Both the position numbers and the translations under genes were made by a program. A stretch of DNA of 64,000 nucleotides from an uncultured Woeseiaceae bacterium (lineage in GTDB: Bacteria; Pseudomonadota; Gammaproteobacteria; Steroidobacterales; Woeseiaceae): NCBI GenBank assembly GCA_945787845.1, contig CALZJH010000001.1, positions 1 to 64,000 on the forward strand, in the 5' to 3' direction. Shown here one piece after another: positions 34,718 to 43,699 of this stretch (position 1 is its first letter; each line of letters opens with the position of its first letter). The notes beneath the pieces were generated by a model. That model was not told the origin of the DNA. It saw only the letters and a list, made by a program, of their open reading frames with translations, and did not search any database.

Positions 34718-35560
34718 ATGAGAGCAGACGCCGAATCGCTCGGGACATTCCTTGCCGACAAGAACGCCATCGCCGTGGTCAGCGGGGCCGGTGTGAGCAC
34801 GGCGTCGGGCATCCCCGACTATCGCGATCGCAACGGCGACTGGAAACACACGCAGCCGATACAGTTCGGGGAATTCGTCGGGAGCAGTGTCGCGCGACGG
34901 CGCTACTGGGCGAGAAGCTATGTTGGCTGGCAGCGCTTTTCGAAGGCAGCACCGAACACGGCGCATCGTGTCCTTGCGAGCCTGGAGTCAGCGGGAAAGA
35001 TTGACACCTTGATCACGCAGAACGTGGATGGCCTGCATCAGGCGGCCGGTAGCCGTCGCGTCATCGACTTGCACGGTGACCTCAGCAACGTTCGCTGCCT
35101 GGGCTGTGACGCTGTGACCGCGAGGGCTGATTACCAGCGTGAGCTTCGCAGGGCGAACCCGGATTGGCATGCGGAGGTTCATCGCTATAAGCCCGATGGC
35201 GATGCCGAGCTGGCTGTAAACAGCCATGAAAACTTCGTGGTCCCTGACTGCGACACCTGCGGTGGTGTCATCAAGTCAGACGTCGTCATGTTCGGCGAGT
35301 CAGTGCCGAAGCAGCGCGTCAATGATGCGATGCAGGCCGTTGAGCGAGCCGATGCCTTGCTCGTGGTCGGCTCGTCACTGATGGTGTTCTCCGGCTTCCG
35401 TTTCGCAAGGCTTGCCCACGCAAACCGGACGCCCATCGCAATTGTCAACCAGGGGCGGACCCGTGCCGACGATATCGCCGAGCTGAAGGTCGAGGAAGAT
35501 TGTTCAAGTGTGCTTCGCGCAGCGCTGCAACGGCTACTCGCGGGGCGGGCTGCTGTCTGA
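34718..35560 (+). CDS. Sir2-type NAD-dependent protein deacylase, class II (SIRT4-like)
   Basis: A 280-residue sirtuin. NAD-binding motif GAGVSTASGIPDYR (residues 23-36), TQNVDGLH (100-107), catalytic His119 in LHGDL, and zinc Cys pairs CLGC (127-130) and CDTC (178-181). The long insert between the Cys pairs, with NPDW, YKPDGDAEL and NFVVPDCDTCGG, is the class II/SIRT4 arrangement. Class II enzymes often remove lipoyl or other bulky acyl groups and may ADP-ribosylate. Its last 27 bases overlap the convergent CIA30 gene. Confidence 0.92.
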   Translation: MRADAESLGTFLADKNAIAVVSGAGVSTASGIPDYRDRNGDWKHTQPIQFGEFVGSSVARRRYWARSYVGWQRFSKAAPNTAHRVLASLESAGKIDTLITQNVDGLHQAAGSRRVIDLHGDLSNVRCLGCDAVTARADYQRELRRANPDWHAEVHRYKPDGDAELAVNSHENFVVPDCDTCGGVIKSDVVMFGESVPKQRVNDAMQAVERADALLVVGSSLMVFSGFRFARLAHANRTPIAIVNQGRTRADDIAELKVEEDCSSVLRAALQRLLAGRAAV

Positions 35561-36136
35561 ATAGGCGCGAACGCGGTCAAGCTGCAAGGCAAACGGACCA
35601 TCCAGACCGTCATAAATCATGAGGCCCATACCGGTAATGCGGCCAGGATCGAGCGCTGGTCCATCCAGTTGATACCCACGACTCCGCGGTGTAAATCTGG
35701 AGAACGGTATGTTGACCGTAGTCCAGACACCTGCCTGCGTCGGAAATTCGGCCCAGTAACTGATCTGCCGGCCGCGCCAGCGAGCGTTGGTGGTCAGTCT
35801 CCACGTGTAGCGGCGGCCATCGCCATTGACACGCAGCTGGATGCCCGAGTATTTCGATAACGCCAGTTCCGCAGGTTTGGTTCGAATCGAACTAAACCCG
35901 CCGCCGTTGGTGTTCGTCCGACCGGTGAAACTGAGGACCCCGTCTTCTTGCTTGAAATCGCCGTCGCTCCGTCCCCCCATTACGCTGTCGTTCACCACGT
36001 ACCAGCCCAGATCTGTGCTCTCAGTACTGAAGTCAGTCAGCAACAAACCTGCATTGGGGTCAGGGCTTGCCGTAGTGATAGTTGGGGCGGAAGTCGTCAC
36101 CAGTAGTAATCCAATTAGCCAATACATATTGCTCAT
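35534..36136 (-). CDS. Exported CIA30-domain protein
   Basis: A 200-residue protein using the ATG at 36136, which gives a signal peptide (MYWLIGLLLVTTSAPTITTA). The body is a CIA30 jelly-roll (LTDFSTESTDLGWYVVNDSVMGGRSDGDF, LRVNGDGRRYTWRLTTNARW, VNIPFSRFTPRSRGY). CIA30 is the fold of complex I assembly factor NDUFAF1 and is also found in bacterial envelope and carbohydrate-related proteins; role here unknown. Its start overlaps the end of the DUF2452-like gene by 4 bases. Confidence 0.85.
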   Translation of the reverse strand: MSNMYWLIGLLLVTTSAPTITTASPDPNAGLLLTDFSTESTDLGWYVVNDSVMGGRSDGDFKQEDGVLSFTGRTNTNGGGFSSIRTKPAELALSKYSGIQLRVNGDGRRYTWRLTTNARWRGRQISYWAEFPTQAGVWTTVNIPFSRFTPRSRGYQLDGPALDPGRITGMGLMIYDGLDGPFALQLDRVRAYSDSSPPRE

Positions 36137-36765
36137 GCTGTGAGCGCGAGGAGCAGGCCTTCTCGTTTTGGCAGCATGCCTGACCACTCCCGGCCCGACT
36201 TTAGTGCCTGGTTTCCCAGCGCTACCGTTCCGCGAACAGAGCGGCTCAAGGCGTTGGCGTACAGCCGCTGGTAGTACGGGAGACTGCTGACACAATACGG
36301 GAGAACTTCCTCGAGCGTGAGGTTGGTGTCCAGTGTATCGGCGAATGCGTCGTAGAATCGGCCTATCGCACTGCGAACGGGCTCGTTGTCTGCCAGGCGA
36401 TCAGCAGGCGTCATCGTCCAGGTCATGTCACGCTGCAGGACACACGTTCCCACGAAACCGCTGCGCCTTTCCTGTGACCACTCCTCGGGTGCAATGAGGC
36501 TCAAAGACCAGGTATCGTTGATGCAGTAGAGGTAACATCGCACACCGGCCGCCGGCCGGAACTTGAATGATGCGGACAACACGAGCATCGATGTGAATAG
36601 CTCCGCCAGTACCTGGCGCGGCGGTTTCGCAACAACGCCTCTTGGCGCGCACCGATACCAGTCGAGCAGCAGCCCGTTGCGGCCTTTGCCTTCCGGGTTG
36701 GCGTCTGCCTTCCTGGCGATGATCACGTTGTTGGATTCGGTGTTAATGTGCCTGTCCTGCGTCAC
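36133..36765 (-). CDS. DUF2452-like protein
   Basis: A 210-residue soluble protein starting at GTG. The core FRPAAGVRCYLYCINDTWSLSLIAPEEWSQERRSGFVGTCVLQRDMTWTM follows the DUF2452 pattern known from human C1orf50 (a YYLY run, a SPxEW block, then an Lq.DxsWT end). That comparison is by eye. It precedes and slightly overlaps the CIA30 gene, suggesting co-translation. Function unknown. Confidence 0.65.
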   Translation of the reverse strand: MTQDRHINTESNNVIIARKADANPEGKGRNGLLLDWYRCAPRGVVAKPPRQVLAELFTSMLVLSASFKFRPAAGVRCYLYCINDTWSLSLIAPEEWSQERRSGFVGTCVLQRDMTWTMTPADRLADNEPVRSAIGRFYDAFADTLDTNLTLEEVLPYCVSSLPYYQRLYANALSRSVRGTVALGNQALKSGREWSGMLPKREGLLLALTA

Positions 36766-36984
36766 GACGGATTTGTATGGGTGCGCCGTATAGAGATACG
36801 TCAGCCTAGATAATAACCCGGATCAGGAGATTGCTGAGCCTGGCGGACCCAGTGATACATCTTGTTACGTACAGGAACAGGATCGAAACCAAACCAGGGC
36901 CCGTGATGTCTAGGATTCACACTCTGTTAAATACTGACGAGCCGGTGGACACAGACTACCGGCAACAACCAATTGGATAACACG

Positions 36985-37524
36985 ATGAAAAAGTTATTTG
37001 GAGCTCTGATTCTCATGGTCGCGACATCAACTATTGCCAGCGAAGGTTCGCTGCTCGATCACGATTTCCGGCATCTTGCCTCGGATGACGCGGTGAACCT
37101 TCAAGACCTGTACGCCGGCAAGGTAATCCTGGTCGTTAACACCGCATCGAAGTGTGGCAACACGCCACAGTACGAAGGGCTCGAAAAGCTGTACCAGGAA
37201 TACCAGGACGATGGCCTCGTCGTGCTCGGATTCCCGTCCAACGACTTTCTTGGACAGGAGCCTGGCACCGAAGAGCAGATCCAGGAGTTCTGCCGTCTGA
37301 CCTACAGCATCAAGTTCCCGATGTTTGAGAAGGTCACGGTCAAGCAGGGCGACGCACATCCGTTTTTCGACGAGCTGGCCGACGCGTCGGGCACCTATCC
37401 CACATGGAATTTCCATAAATTCCTGATTGGTCGCGACGGCAATCTCGTTGCGGAGTTCAGTCCGAGGACGCAGCCCTATGATGAGGACGTAGTGGCGGCG
37501 ATCAAGTCCGAACTCGGCAACTGA
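36985..37524 (+). CDS. Exported glutathione peroxidase
   Basis: A 179-residue thiol peroxidase with a signal peptide (LFGALILMVATSTIAS). Peroxidatic Cys57 is in VNTASKCG, the Gln partner follows FPSNDFLGQEPG, and Trp in TWNFHKFLIG completes the catalytic tetrad. It is the non-selenium form. It reduces hydroperoxides, probably in the periplasm and, like other bacterial members, possibly using thioredoxin-like donors. I use the ATG at 36985; a TTG 12 bases upstream is also in frame. Confidence 0.92.
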   Translation: MKKLFGALILMVATSTIASEGSLLDHDFRHLASDDAVNLQDLYAGKVILVVNTASKCGNTPQYEGLEKLYQEYQDDGLVVLGFPSNDFLGQEPGTEEQIQEFCRLTYSIKFPMFEKVTVKQGDAHPFFDELADASGTYPTWNFHKFLIGRDGNLVAEFSPRTQPYDEDVVAAIKSELGN

Positions 37525-37622
37525 CAGCCCCCGACGTGTCGTAGTCATCCGCCATATCGTAGCGTAGTCTATGGCGCTGGCCGTAAGCTGTTTGCTGCGC
37601 CATCACCGTCGAGAGGCACGCC

Positions 37623-38387
37623 GTGATTCCAATTCGGGACGATAACCCGCAGCTCAGACTGCCGGTCGTGACGTACACGCTCATTGTGCTGAACGTGTTG
37701 TCGTGGCTTCTGCTGCAGGGTTTCGGTGCCGAGCCGCAGTTGATGCAATCCATCTGCAAGCTCGGACTGATACCGGCCGATCTGCTGGGGGCGTCGACTT
37801 ACCCGGCCCGCGTCCCGTGTTACATCGATGGCAACCCCAACTGGCTAACCTTGTTGAGTTCGATGTTCATGCACGGCAGCTGGATGCACCTGATCGGCAA
37901 TATGTGGTTTCTCTGGATATTCGGCGACAACGTCGAAGATTCCATGGGTCGCGTCCGGTTCGCCATCTTCTATGTTCTGTGTGGCCTGGCCGCCGCGGGC
38001 GCACAGATTGCCGCCGACCTGTCCTCACCGATCCCGATGGTTGGTGCCTCAGGCGCCATTGGCGGTGTCATGGGCGCGTACATCATTTTGTATCCGCGTG
38101 TGCACGTGCATATGTTCTTCTATTACACAACGATCGCAGTACCCGCCGTGTTCATGCTGGGCTACTGGTTCCTCGTGCAGGCTCTCGGCGGATTCAGTTC
38201 GCTGGGCGGTGAGGGCGGCGGCGTGGCGTTCTGGGCCCACCTCGGCGGGTTTGCCGCCGGCGCATTGCTGGTCCTGGTGTTCAAGGACAACCGGCTGCTC
38301 GACATGCATCCGTATCACGGCTGGAAGAAGCGGGGGCATACTTCACGCGCCTGGCACCAGGTTGGCGATTCAAGGCGCAAGCGGTAG
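37623..38387 (+). CDS. Rhomboid-family intramembrane serine protease
   Basis: A 254-residue protein with about seven membrane segments. The catalytic Ser lies in VGASGAIGGVMGAY (GASG), and the His in AFWAHLGGFAAG. The first loop has HGSWMHLIGNMWFLWIFG, the usual rhomboid HxxxHLxxNM element. It cleaves membrane proteins inside the bilayer; substrates are unknown. Starts at ATG 37623. Its last 18 bases overlap the convergent histidine kinase gene. Confidence 0.92.
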   Translation: MIPIRDDNPQLRLPVVTYTLIVLNVLSWLLLQGFGAEPQLMQSICKLGLIPADLLGASTYPARVPCYIDGNPNWLTLLSSMFMHGSWMHLIGNMWFLWIFGDNVEDSMGRVRFAIFYVLCGLAAAGAQIAADLSSPIPMVGASGAIGGVMGAYIILYPRVHVHMFFYYTTIAVPAVFMLGYWFLVQALGGFSSLGGEGGGVAFWAHLGGFAAGALLVLVFKDNRLLDMHPYHGWKKRGHTSRAWHQVGDSRRKR

Positions 38388-39728
38388 GCAGATATCGACG
38401 CGTAATCCATCTGTCGAGTTGCTGGCGCGGATCGTGCCGCCATTCAAGGCAACTGCGCGTGCGGCGATGGCGAGACCAAGACCGCCGCTCTGTTGAGTTC
38501 TCGCCGCATGTTTTCTCGAGCGATAGAAGGGCTCGAATATTTTGTCGAGTTCACTGTCCGCCACGCCACCGCCCTGGTCCTCAACGACCAGCCGGGCAGT
38601 CGACGTGTCGAGACTCAGCCGCACCTTTACCTCCCCGTCATCGGGGCTGTGCTGCATGGCATTACGCAGTACGTTCTCGACGCAACTTGTTAATGCATGG
38701 GCATGCCCGTCTATGACTAGCTCATCGGGACATTCAAAGCGGATGCTCGCATTGCTCCCGATCTCGCCGTATTCATACTGCACGTCATCGACGACGGAGC
38801 GGACGAGTTCACCGAAATCGACCGGCTGCGCGGCATCAACCGTATCGGCGTTCAGCCTGGAAAGCTCCAGAATCTGGCCGATCAGTTCGTCCAGCCGCTC
38901 GGTCTCGACGTCGATGCGTTCGAGCTCCGGGAGCTCTCCCGTCTTGCGCCGCACGAGCTCGAGCGCAACACGCAGCCGGGCCAGTGGTGAGCGCAGCTCG
39001 TGTGACACGTTTTGCGTCAGTTCCGCCTGTTGCAACCAGGCCCGTTCCAGGCCGTCGGCCATACGGTCGAAGTCCTTGGCCAGCAGGCCGATTTCATCCC
39101 GGCGATTCCCGACCCGGTCCGCGACCCGGGTTTCGAGGTTTCCGTCGGCGATCGCGTTGGCCGACTCGCGCAGCTCGCGAATGGGTTGAGAAATGGTGCG
39201 AGCGAGCAGGTACGAGATCGCGGCACTAATCAGGAGCGCGAGTATTGCGAGCGCGGCCCGGCCTCGATCGGCGAACCAGCGCGCATCCATTCTCTTCGGC
39301 GGCAACACGAACAGGGTGTAAACCTGGTCGTCCGGGCCTATCAGCTGCGTGAATGGTCGTGCCGGTCTCAGGTTGGGCGCAACCCGCCTCATGCGCTGGG
39401 GCAATCTCGCCGGTTGCCCAAGCCGGCGCATGGCGAGCCGCACGACCGAAGGCAAGCGGCGGTCGAGAATATCGACACCGTCTTCATCGGTGATGAAGAC
39501 GAGTGACTTTGTGATAGCCGGCATCGCGTCAAGCCATTCGGCCAGCCCTTCGCGCCCGCCGTCGCGCAGCGCCACGCTGGCCTCGAGCACCGCATCGCTG
39601 ACTTCAAAGTTTTCTATCGTTGCGCGGGTCCGCTCCGCATAGGAAAAACCGATCGCGGCCGCGGTGATAATGGTGATGACGATAATCGACCAGAATGAGA
39701 CAAAGATGCGTATCAGCAGGCTGCGCAT
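38370..39728 (-). CDS. Sensor histidine kinase (CpxA-like)
   Basis: A 452-residue kinase starting at ATG 39728 (MRSLLIRIFVSFWSIIVI); the upstream open frame is not kinase-like. TM1, a periplasmic sensor domain of about 130 residues, TM2 (AALAILALLISAAISYLLA), HAMP, then the phospho-acceptor His in NVSHELRSPLARLR and the N, G1 and G2 boxes (ENVLRNAMQHSPDDG, VEDQGGGV, SGGLGLAIA). Order, partner regulator and the divergent CpxP/Spy-like gene point to an envelope-stress system of Cpx type. The signal is probably misfolded periplasmic protein. Confidence 0.9.
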   Translation of the reverse strand: MRSLLIRIFVSFWSIIVITIITAAAIGFSYAERTRATIENFEVSDAVLEASVALRDGGREGLAEWLDAMPAITKSLVFITDEDGVDILDRRLPSVVRLAMRRLGQPARLPQRMRRVAPNLRPARPFTQLIGPDDQVYTLFVLPPKRMDARWFADRGRAALAILALLISAAISYLLARTISQPIRELRESANAIADGNLETRVADRVGNRRDEIGLLAKDFDRMADGLERAWLQQAELTQNVSHELRSPLARLRVALELVRRKTGELPELERIDVETERLDELIGQILELSRLNADTVDAAQPVDFGELVRSVVDDVQYEYGEIGSNASIRFECPDELVIDGHAHALTSCVENVLRNAMQHSPDDGEVKVRLSLDTSTARLVVEDQGGGVADSELDKIFEPFYRSRKHAARTQQSGGLGLAIAARAVALNGGTIRASNSTDGLRVDICLPLAP

Positions 39729-39738
39729 GGCCGGATCC

Positions 39739-40440
39739 TTACTCGTCCACCACGAGGATGTAGCCGACGCCACGCTGGCTCTGGATTGACGGGTTGTCGA
39801 CGCCCGCGGCCGCGAGTTTGCCCCGCACGTTACTGATGTGCGTATCGATGCTGCGATCGTACGGCAGGTGCCGGCGGCCCAGTACCTGCTGCGAGAGCTG
39901 TTCTTTCGAGACAACGGCGCCCGGCAGTTCGGCGAGACAGCGCAACAACTCGAACTCGGTTCCTGTCAGACGAATAGACGTGTCGTTCGCGCTGACGCGT
40001 CGCGCACGCGTATCGAGCGCGAGCCTGCCCACCGAGATGCGGTGATCGCGCTGTTCGGCGGTTCGCGAACGACGCATGATGGCCTTGATGCGGGCAAGAA
40101 GTTCACGCGGATTGAATGGCTTCGTGAGGTAGTCGTCGGCACCGAATTCGAGTCCCAGGATGCGATCGACATCATCGCCGCGCGCGGTCAGCATGATGAC
40201 CGGGATATCGCTGTCCTTGCGGATCGTCTTGAGTACATCGATGCCACTCATGCCCGGCAACATGATATCGAGAATTACGAGATCCCAGGTCGCGTCCTGC
40301 AGCGCCTGCAGACCGTCCTCGCCGCTCAGGCGTGCGCTGACGTGCAGGTGATCGGGCGCCAGGAACTCGGTGAGCATCTCGCCGAGTTCGTGGTCGTCAT
40401 CGATGATGAGTATCTGCGGATCGGGGATCTGCGTATTCAT
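39739..40440 (-). CDS. OmpR-family response regulator (CpxR-like)
   Basis: A 233-residue regulator. Receiver domain with acidic pair IIDDD (residues 12-16), phospho-acceptor Asp58 in DLVILDIMLPGMSG, and Lys in DDYLTKPF. The C-terminal winged helix (LTGTEFELLRCLAELPGAVVSKEQLSQQVLGRR, YDRSIDTHISNVRGKL, RGVGYIL) is OmpR/PhoB type. CpxR-like by LGRRxxPYDRSIDxHISNxRGK and by context. It lies 10 bases upstream of the kinase gene and divergent from the CpxP/Spy-like gene. Confidence 0.92.
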   Translation of the reverse strand: MNTQIPDPQILIIDDDHELGEMLTEFLAPDHLHVSARLSGEDGLQALQDATWDLVILDIMLPGMSGIDVLKTIRKDSDIPVIMLTARGDDVDRILGLEFGADDYLTKPFNPRELLARIKAIMRRSRTAEQRDHRISVGRLALDTRARRVSANDTSIRLTGTEFELLRCLAELPGAVVSKEQLSQQVLGRRHLPYDRSIDTHISNVRGKLAAAGVDNPSIQSQRGVGYILVVDE

Positions 40441-40631
40441 GGCCGTTACTCACTTCCAGGAACTCATCGTGGATCAAAGCCCCCTCCGCTGCAACGGCGA
40501 GCGCGTGATCCTGACAGTTCTTGACAAACCTTTACGTGGCGCTGACCCAACTTGATTCAGTACGCCGTAGTCTGACCATCACACCGCTGTGGTGACTGAT
40601 GACTAACATTGACGACCCAAGGAGAACGACC

Positions 40632-41135
40632 ATGAGGATTCACAAAGCTGCATTGCTGGCCTTCGTGTCGATAGCGATGCTCTCGATGACCGCCTATGCC
40701 GAAGGCGATGGTAGAAAAGGTGACCGCGGCCCTCGCGGTGGACCTGGTTTCGGAATGCCGGGTATGCCCGGTCCTGAAATGATTGTCGGGCGAATGGCGG
40801 AGCGTCTCGGCCTGGACGACGTGCAGCGCGAATTCGTGCGCAACATCATGGATGCCGCGAGGCCCGAGTTGCAGGCCCTGCACGAAAAGGCGAGGGCAAA
40901 TCGTGACGCGCTGGCGACCCTCGATGCCGGGAGTGCCGAAGTGCAGAACATCGCCATCTCCAACGGTGAGCTCGCAACCGAAGCGACACTCCTGTTTGCA
41001 CGTGTGCGTAGCGAGATCAACGCCGTACTGACCGAAGAGCAACGCGCAGAACTGGCTGTACTCAAGGAGAGCAGACAGGATCGTAGAGAGGATCGCAGAG
41101 GCGATCGACAGGAGCGCCGCGAAAAGCAGGGCTGA
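40632..41135 (+). CDS. CpxP/Spy-family periplasmic chaperone-like protein
   Basis: A 167-residue protein starting at ATG 40632 (ribosome-binding AGGAGAA upstream). Signal peptide to about residue 22 (FVSIAMLSMTAYA), then a Gly/Pro-rich linker and helical regions with LTxxQ-type repeats LGLDDVQREF and LTEEQRAEL, as in CpxP/Spy. CpxP inhibits CpxA and binds misfolded proteins. The C-terminus is an unusual Arg/Asp-rich tail (DRREDRRGDRQERREKQG). In the 191-base divergent spacer a TTGACA lies at 40521 and a single CpxR-like TTTAC half-site at 40531; a full GTAAA pair was not found. Confidence 0.82.
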   Translation: MRIHKAALLAFVSIAMLSMTAYAEGDGRKGDRGPRGGPGFGMPGMPGPEMIVGRMAERLGLDDVQREFVRNIMDAARPELQALHEKARANRDALATLDAGSAEVQNIAISNGELATEATLLFARVRSEINAVLTEEQRAELAVLKESRQDRREDRRGDRQERREKQG

Positions 41136-41137
41136 AC

Positions 41138-41204
41138 AAACGGCCGGCGGCCAACGCCCTCTATCTCCTCCCCCTGGTAGAGGGACCGTCGCCGGCCCGT
41201 TTTC
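41138..41204. terminator. Nested hairpin between convergent genes
   Basis: AAACG-GCCGGCG near 41138-41150 pairs with CGCCGGC-CCGTTTT near 41190-41203, with one unpaired base. Inside the loop CCCTCTA pairs with TAGAGGG. The outer stem ends in a short T-run on the plus strand and A-run on the other. It lies between the CpxP/Spy-like stop and the convergent stop at 41225, and could serve both. Confidence 0.65.
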
Positions 41205-41224
41205 TCAGCACGCTCCGCGTCGGG

Positions 41225-41971
41225 TCAGACTTCCGAGTCTGGCCCTTCGTACATTCGCGGTGACGGATCCAGGTTCTCAAGCCGTTCCTCGCAGGTCCTT
41301 TCGAAGACCTCCATCATGAGGACGCCGAATCGCCCAAGGAAAGCGTCGACGTCATCGATTGCGTGAAACGTCGTAAAACCCTTCTCAAGAAAGTCCTGCA
41401 TGGCACCAAAACCGGCCGCGTGTGCAGGGTGGTGCATCGCGCGCAGGGTCACGCCGAGTGCCGTACTGCGTACGAGTTTCTTCAGCGAATGGCCTAGGTT
41501 GACGGTGAGTTGGATGAGCTCGCGACACTCGTCGAGCGACGTCGTCTGGCGAAACGCGGCGCAGTAGTCTCTCTCGGAAACCGGCGTCGGTACGTCGACG
41601 TCCTCGAGCAATGCTCGACAAATGTTGAGATTGATAGCCAACGCGCGGGCATTCAATTCCATGGCCGATGCCAGCGTGCGCAGGGCCCTGTCGGGCAGCA
41701 GGCGCACCATGATCGGTATGACGCGGGAAAAGTCGGCATCGCGAGTGCTGATGCCCGTGCCAATCAGGTCCGAGATCACGAATTCGACGGCCGCAGCGGT
41801 TTCGGGTGCTGCCTGGAACTCGTTGTAGAAGGGCAGGCTGTAAGCGATCTGCCAGTCGAGGAAATACTCGTACTTCTGCAGCAGCACCGGGTCGGTCAGG
41901 TACTGTTCGTGAACCGCGATGCTCTCTTCGGTGAACAGCCGAAGGCGCTCGGCGTGTGATCGGGTGTTCAT
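41225..41971 (-). CDS. FFLEELY-motif-type protein
   Basis: A 248-residue helical soluble protein. The segment AAVEFVISDLIGTGISTRDADFSRVIPIMVRLLPDRALRTLASAMELNALA matches the pattern of FFLEELY-motif proteins (family consensus as I recall: FFLEELYG, DF/RDAQFxRIxPxLVRLFP, AELxALSE). The name-giving motif is diverged here (FVISDLIG). Function unknown; the family is common in proteobacteria. No signal peptide. It precedes the OppA-type gene in the minus-strand arrangement, with a gap of about 50 bases. Confidence 0.6.
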   Translation of the reverse strand: MNTRSHAERLRLFTEESIAVHEQYLTDPVLLQKYEYFLDWQIAYSLPFYNEFQAAPETAAAVEFVISDLIGTGISTRDADFSRVIPIMVRLLPDRALRTLASAMELNARALAINLNICRALLEDVDVPTPVSERDYCAAFRQTTSLDECRELIQLTVNLGHSLKKLVRSTALGVTLRAMHHPAHAAGFGAMQDFLEKGFTTFHAIDDVDAFLGRFGVLMMEVFERTCEERLENLDPSPRMYEGPDSEV

Positions 41972-42020
41972 TTATAGGGTCAGTTCTGGTGCAGGTCGTC
42001 GACTACGCAATTGTCGGGCG

Positions 42021-43577
42021 TTATTGCCAGTAAAGCCACCGGCTGGCGTGGCGATCAACGACGTTCTGTTCGAAGCCGCCGATGGAGTCGGCCACCATGT
42101 GCTTGCTCACAAAGAAGTAGACCGGTATGACCGCATAGTCGGCCAGAAGCACGCTCTCAGCTTCATGCATGGCGGCTGCCGCTGACTCGAGGTTGCCGCT
42201 GTGATCTGCTCCATTCATCAGTGTGTCGAACCGCCCGCTCGAATAGCGAGCCAGGTTCTGCTCGCTATTTGACCTGAAGATATCGAGGAAGGTCTTCGCT
42301 GAGTTGTAGTCGCCGAACCAGGCAAAACGCATGGCGTCCCAGTCTTCGCGGCGCTCGCGTGAGTCGAGGAAGTAGTTCCACTCACGCCTATCCAGTTTCA
42401 CGTTGGCGCCCAGAACGTCATGCCACATCGCGCTGATCGCGAGCGCGATCTTTTCGTGTACTCCTTCCGTGTCGTACATCAGGGTAATGTTCAGCGGCTC
42501 TTCGGCAGAATAGCCCGCCTCCGCGTATAGTCGCCGTGCCGTGGCGATTCGCGTCGCCTGGTCTTCATCCGCCCAGGCGTATCGAGCCGGCTCATAGGCC
42601 GCGACACCTGAAGGCACGACGCCGAATGCCGGACGTTCACCGCGGCCGAGCAGCCGGGTAATAACCTCACGGTCAACCACCATACTCAGAGCTTGCCGGA
42701 GCCCTGGACTGTCCAGCGGTGGTTCGGTGAGGTCGAGTGCAATGTAGTAGAGCGCAAGCGACGGGGCGATACGCAGTTGCGTCGGGTACGACGCCTGCGC
42801 GAGCTGAACCATGTCGTCAGGAACATTGTGGGTAACGTCGATCTTGCCGGTACGGTACATGTTGAATTCCGCTTGCGGGTCGGCGATCGGCAGGTAATGA
42901 ATCTCATCGAAGTAGGTTGCGTCATTCCTCCTGAACCGGTCGTTTCTGACGAGGCGAATGGCGCTCCCGGGCTCACGTTCGCCCAGCACGTACGGGCCGT
43001 TGCTGATACCGGGATCACCGCTTGCGTGCATCGGGTAAAAAACCGGCAAAGCCAGGATTGCCTGCAAATGCCCGACTGGCGCTCCCAGCCGGATTTCCAG
43101 GACTTCATCCGATACAGCGCGGACACCAAGTTCAGTGACGGGACGTCCACCTGTGCTGACTTCCGCAAAATTCAGAATGGGCTCCAGCAGGAAGGCGTAG
43201 GTCGCGCCGCTTGCCGGGTCGGCGGCGCGGCGAGCGGCACGCACGAAGTCGCCCGCCGTCACTTTTTCGCCGTTTGACCAGCGTGCCGTCTCTCGTAGTG
43301 CAAACGTGTAGGTCATGCCATCCGGCGAGACGCGCCATGACTCTGCTACGCCGGGTATGAGCTGCCCGGCGGCGTCCTCGATGAACAGGCCCTCGTACAT
43401 ATCCAGCAGGATATTGAAGGCATGAATATCTTCGGCAAGGACCGGATCCAGCGTCCCGGGCTCGCCTCCGTTGCCTCTTACCAGGGCCCGGTGATCAGCG
43501 TCTTGTGGCGTGCCGTCACCGCAGGCGACGAGTATTCCGAGCAGTACAAACGGCAGCAGGAGGCGGGAGAGTCGCAA
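42021..43577 (-). CDS. Peptide-type ABC transporter substrate-binding lipoprotein (OppA/DppA family)
   Basis: A 518-residue solute-binding protein with lipobox (LLGILVAC, Cys19) and the SBP_bac_5 layout: GGEPGTLDPVLAED near residues 37-50, LPGVAESW-type block (IPGVAESWRVSPDGMTYTFALRETARWSNGEKVTAGDFV), and a Cys-free lobe ending RHASRWLYWQ. Such proteins deliver peptides or oligosaccharides to an Opp/Dpp-type transporter. No permease or ATPase gene is adjacent, so it is an orphan in this window. Divergent from the DUF6502 gene. Confidence 0.9.
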   Translation of the reverse strand: MRLSRLLLPFVLLGILVACGDGTPQDADHRALVRGNGGEPGTLDPVLAEDIHAFNILLDMYEGLFIEDAAGQLIPGVAESWRVSPDGMTYTFALRETARWSNGEKVTAGDFVRAARRAADPASGATYAFLLEPILNFAEVSTGGRPVTELGVRAVSDEVLEIRLGAPVGHLQAILALPVFYPMHASGDPGISNGPYVLGEREPGSAIRLVRNDRFRRNDATYFDEIHYLPIADPQAEFNMYRTGKIDVTHNVPDDMVQLAQASYPTQLRIAPSLALYYIALDLTEPPLDSPGLRQALSMVVDREVITRLLGRGERPAFGVVPSGVAAYEPARYAWADEDQATRIATARRLYAEAGYSAEEPLNITLMYDTEGVHEKIALAISAMWHDVLGANVKLDRREWNYFLDSRERREDWDAMRFAWFGDYNSAKTFLDIFRSNSEQNLARYSSGRFDTLMNGADHSGNLESAAAAMHEAESVLLADYAVIPVYFFVSKHMVADSIGGFEQNVVDRHASRWLYWQ

Positions 43578-43699
43578 GGCTTAAGTCCATGAAATCAGGA
43601 AAGTTAATGGTATCAGGCAGCCCGGATGGACACAGGTTCCTTGCGGCGCGAGAATTTTTGCCTTGCATATTTATATATTTGGGGTAAAATGCCCCAATC

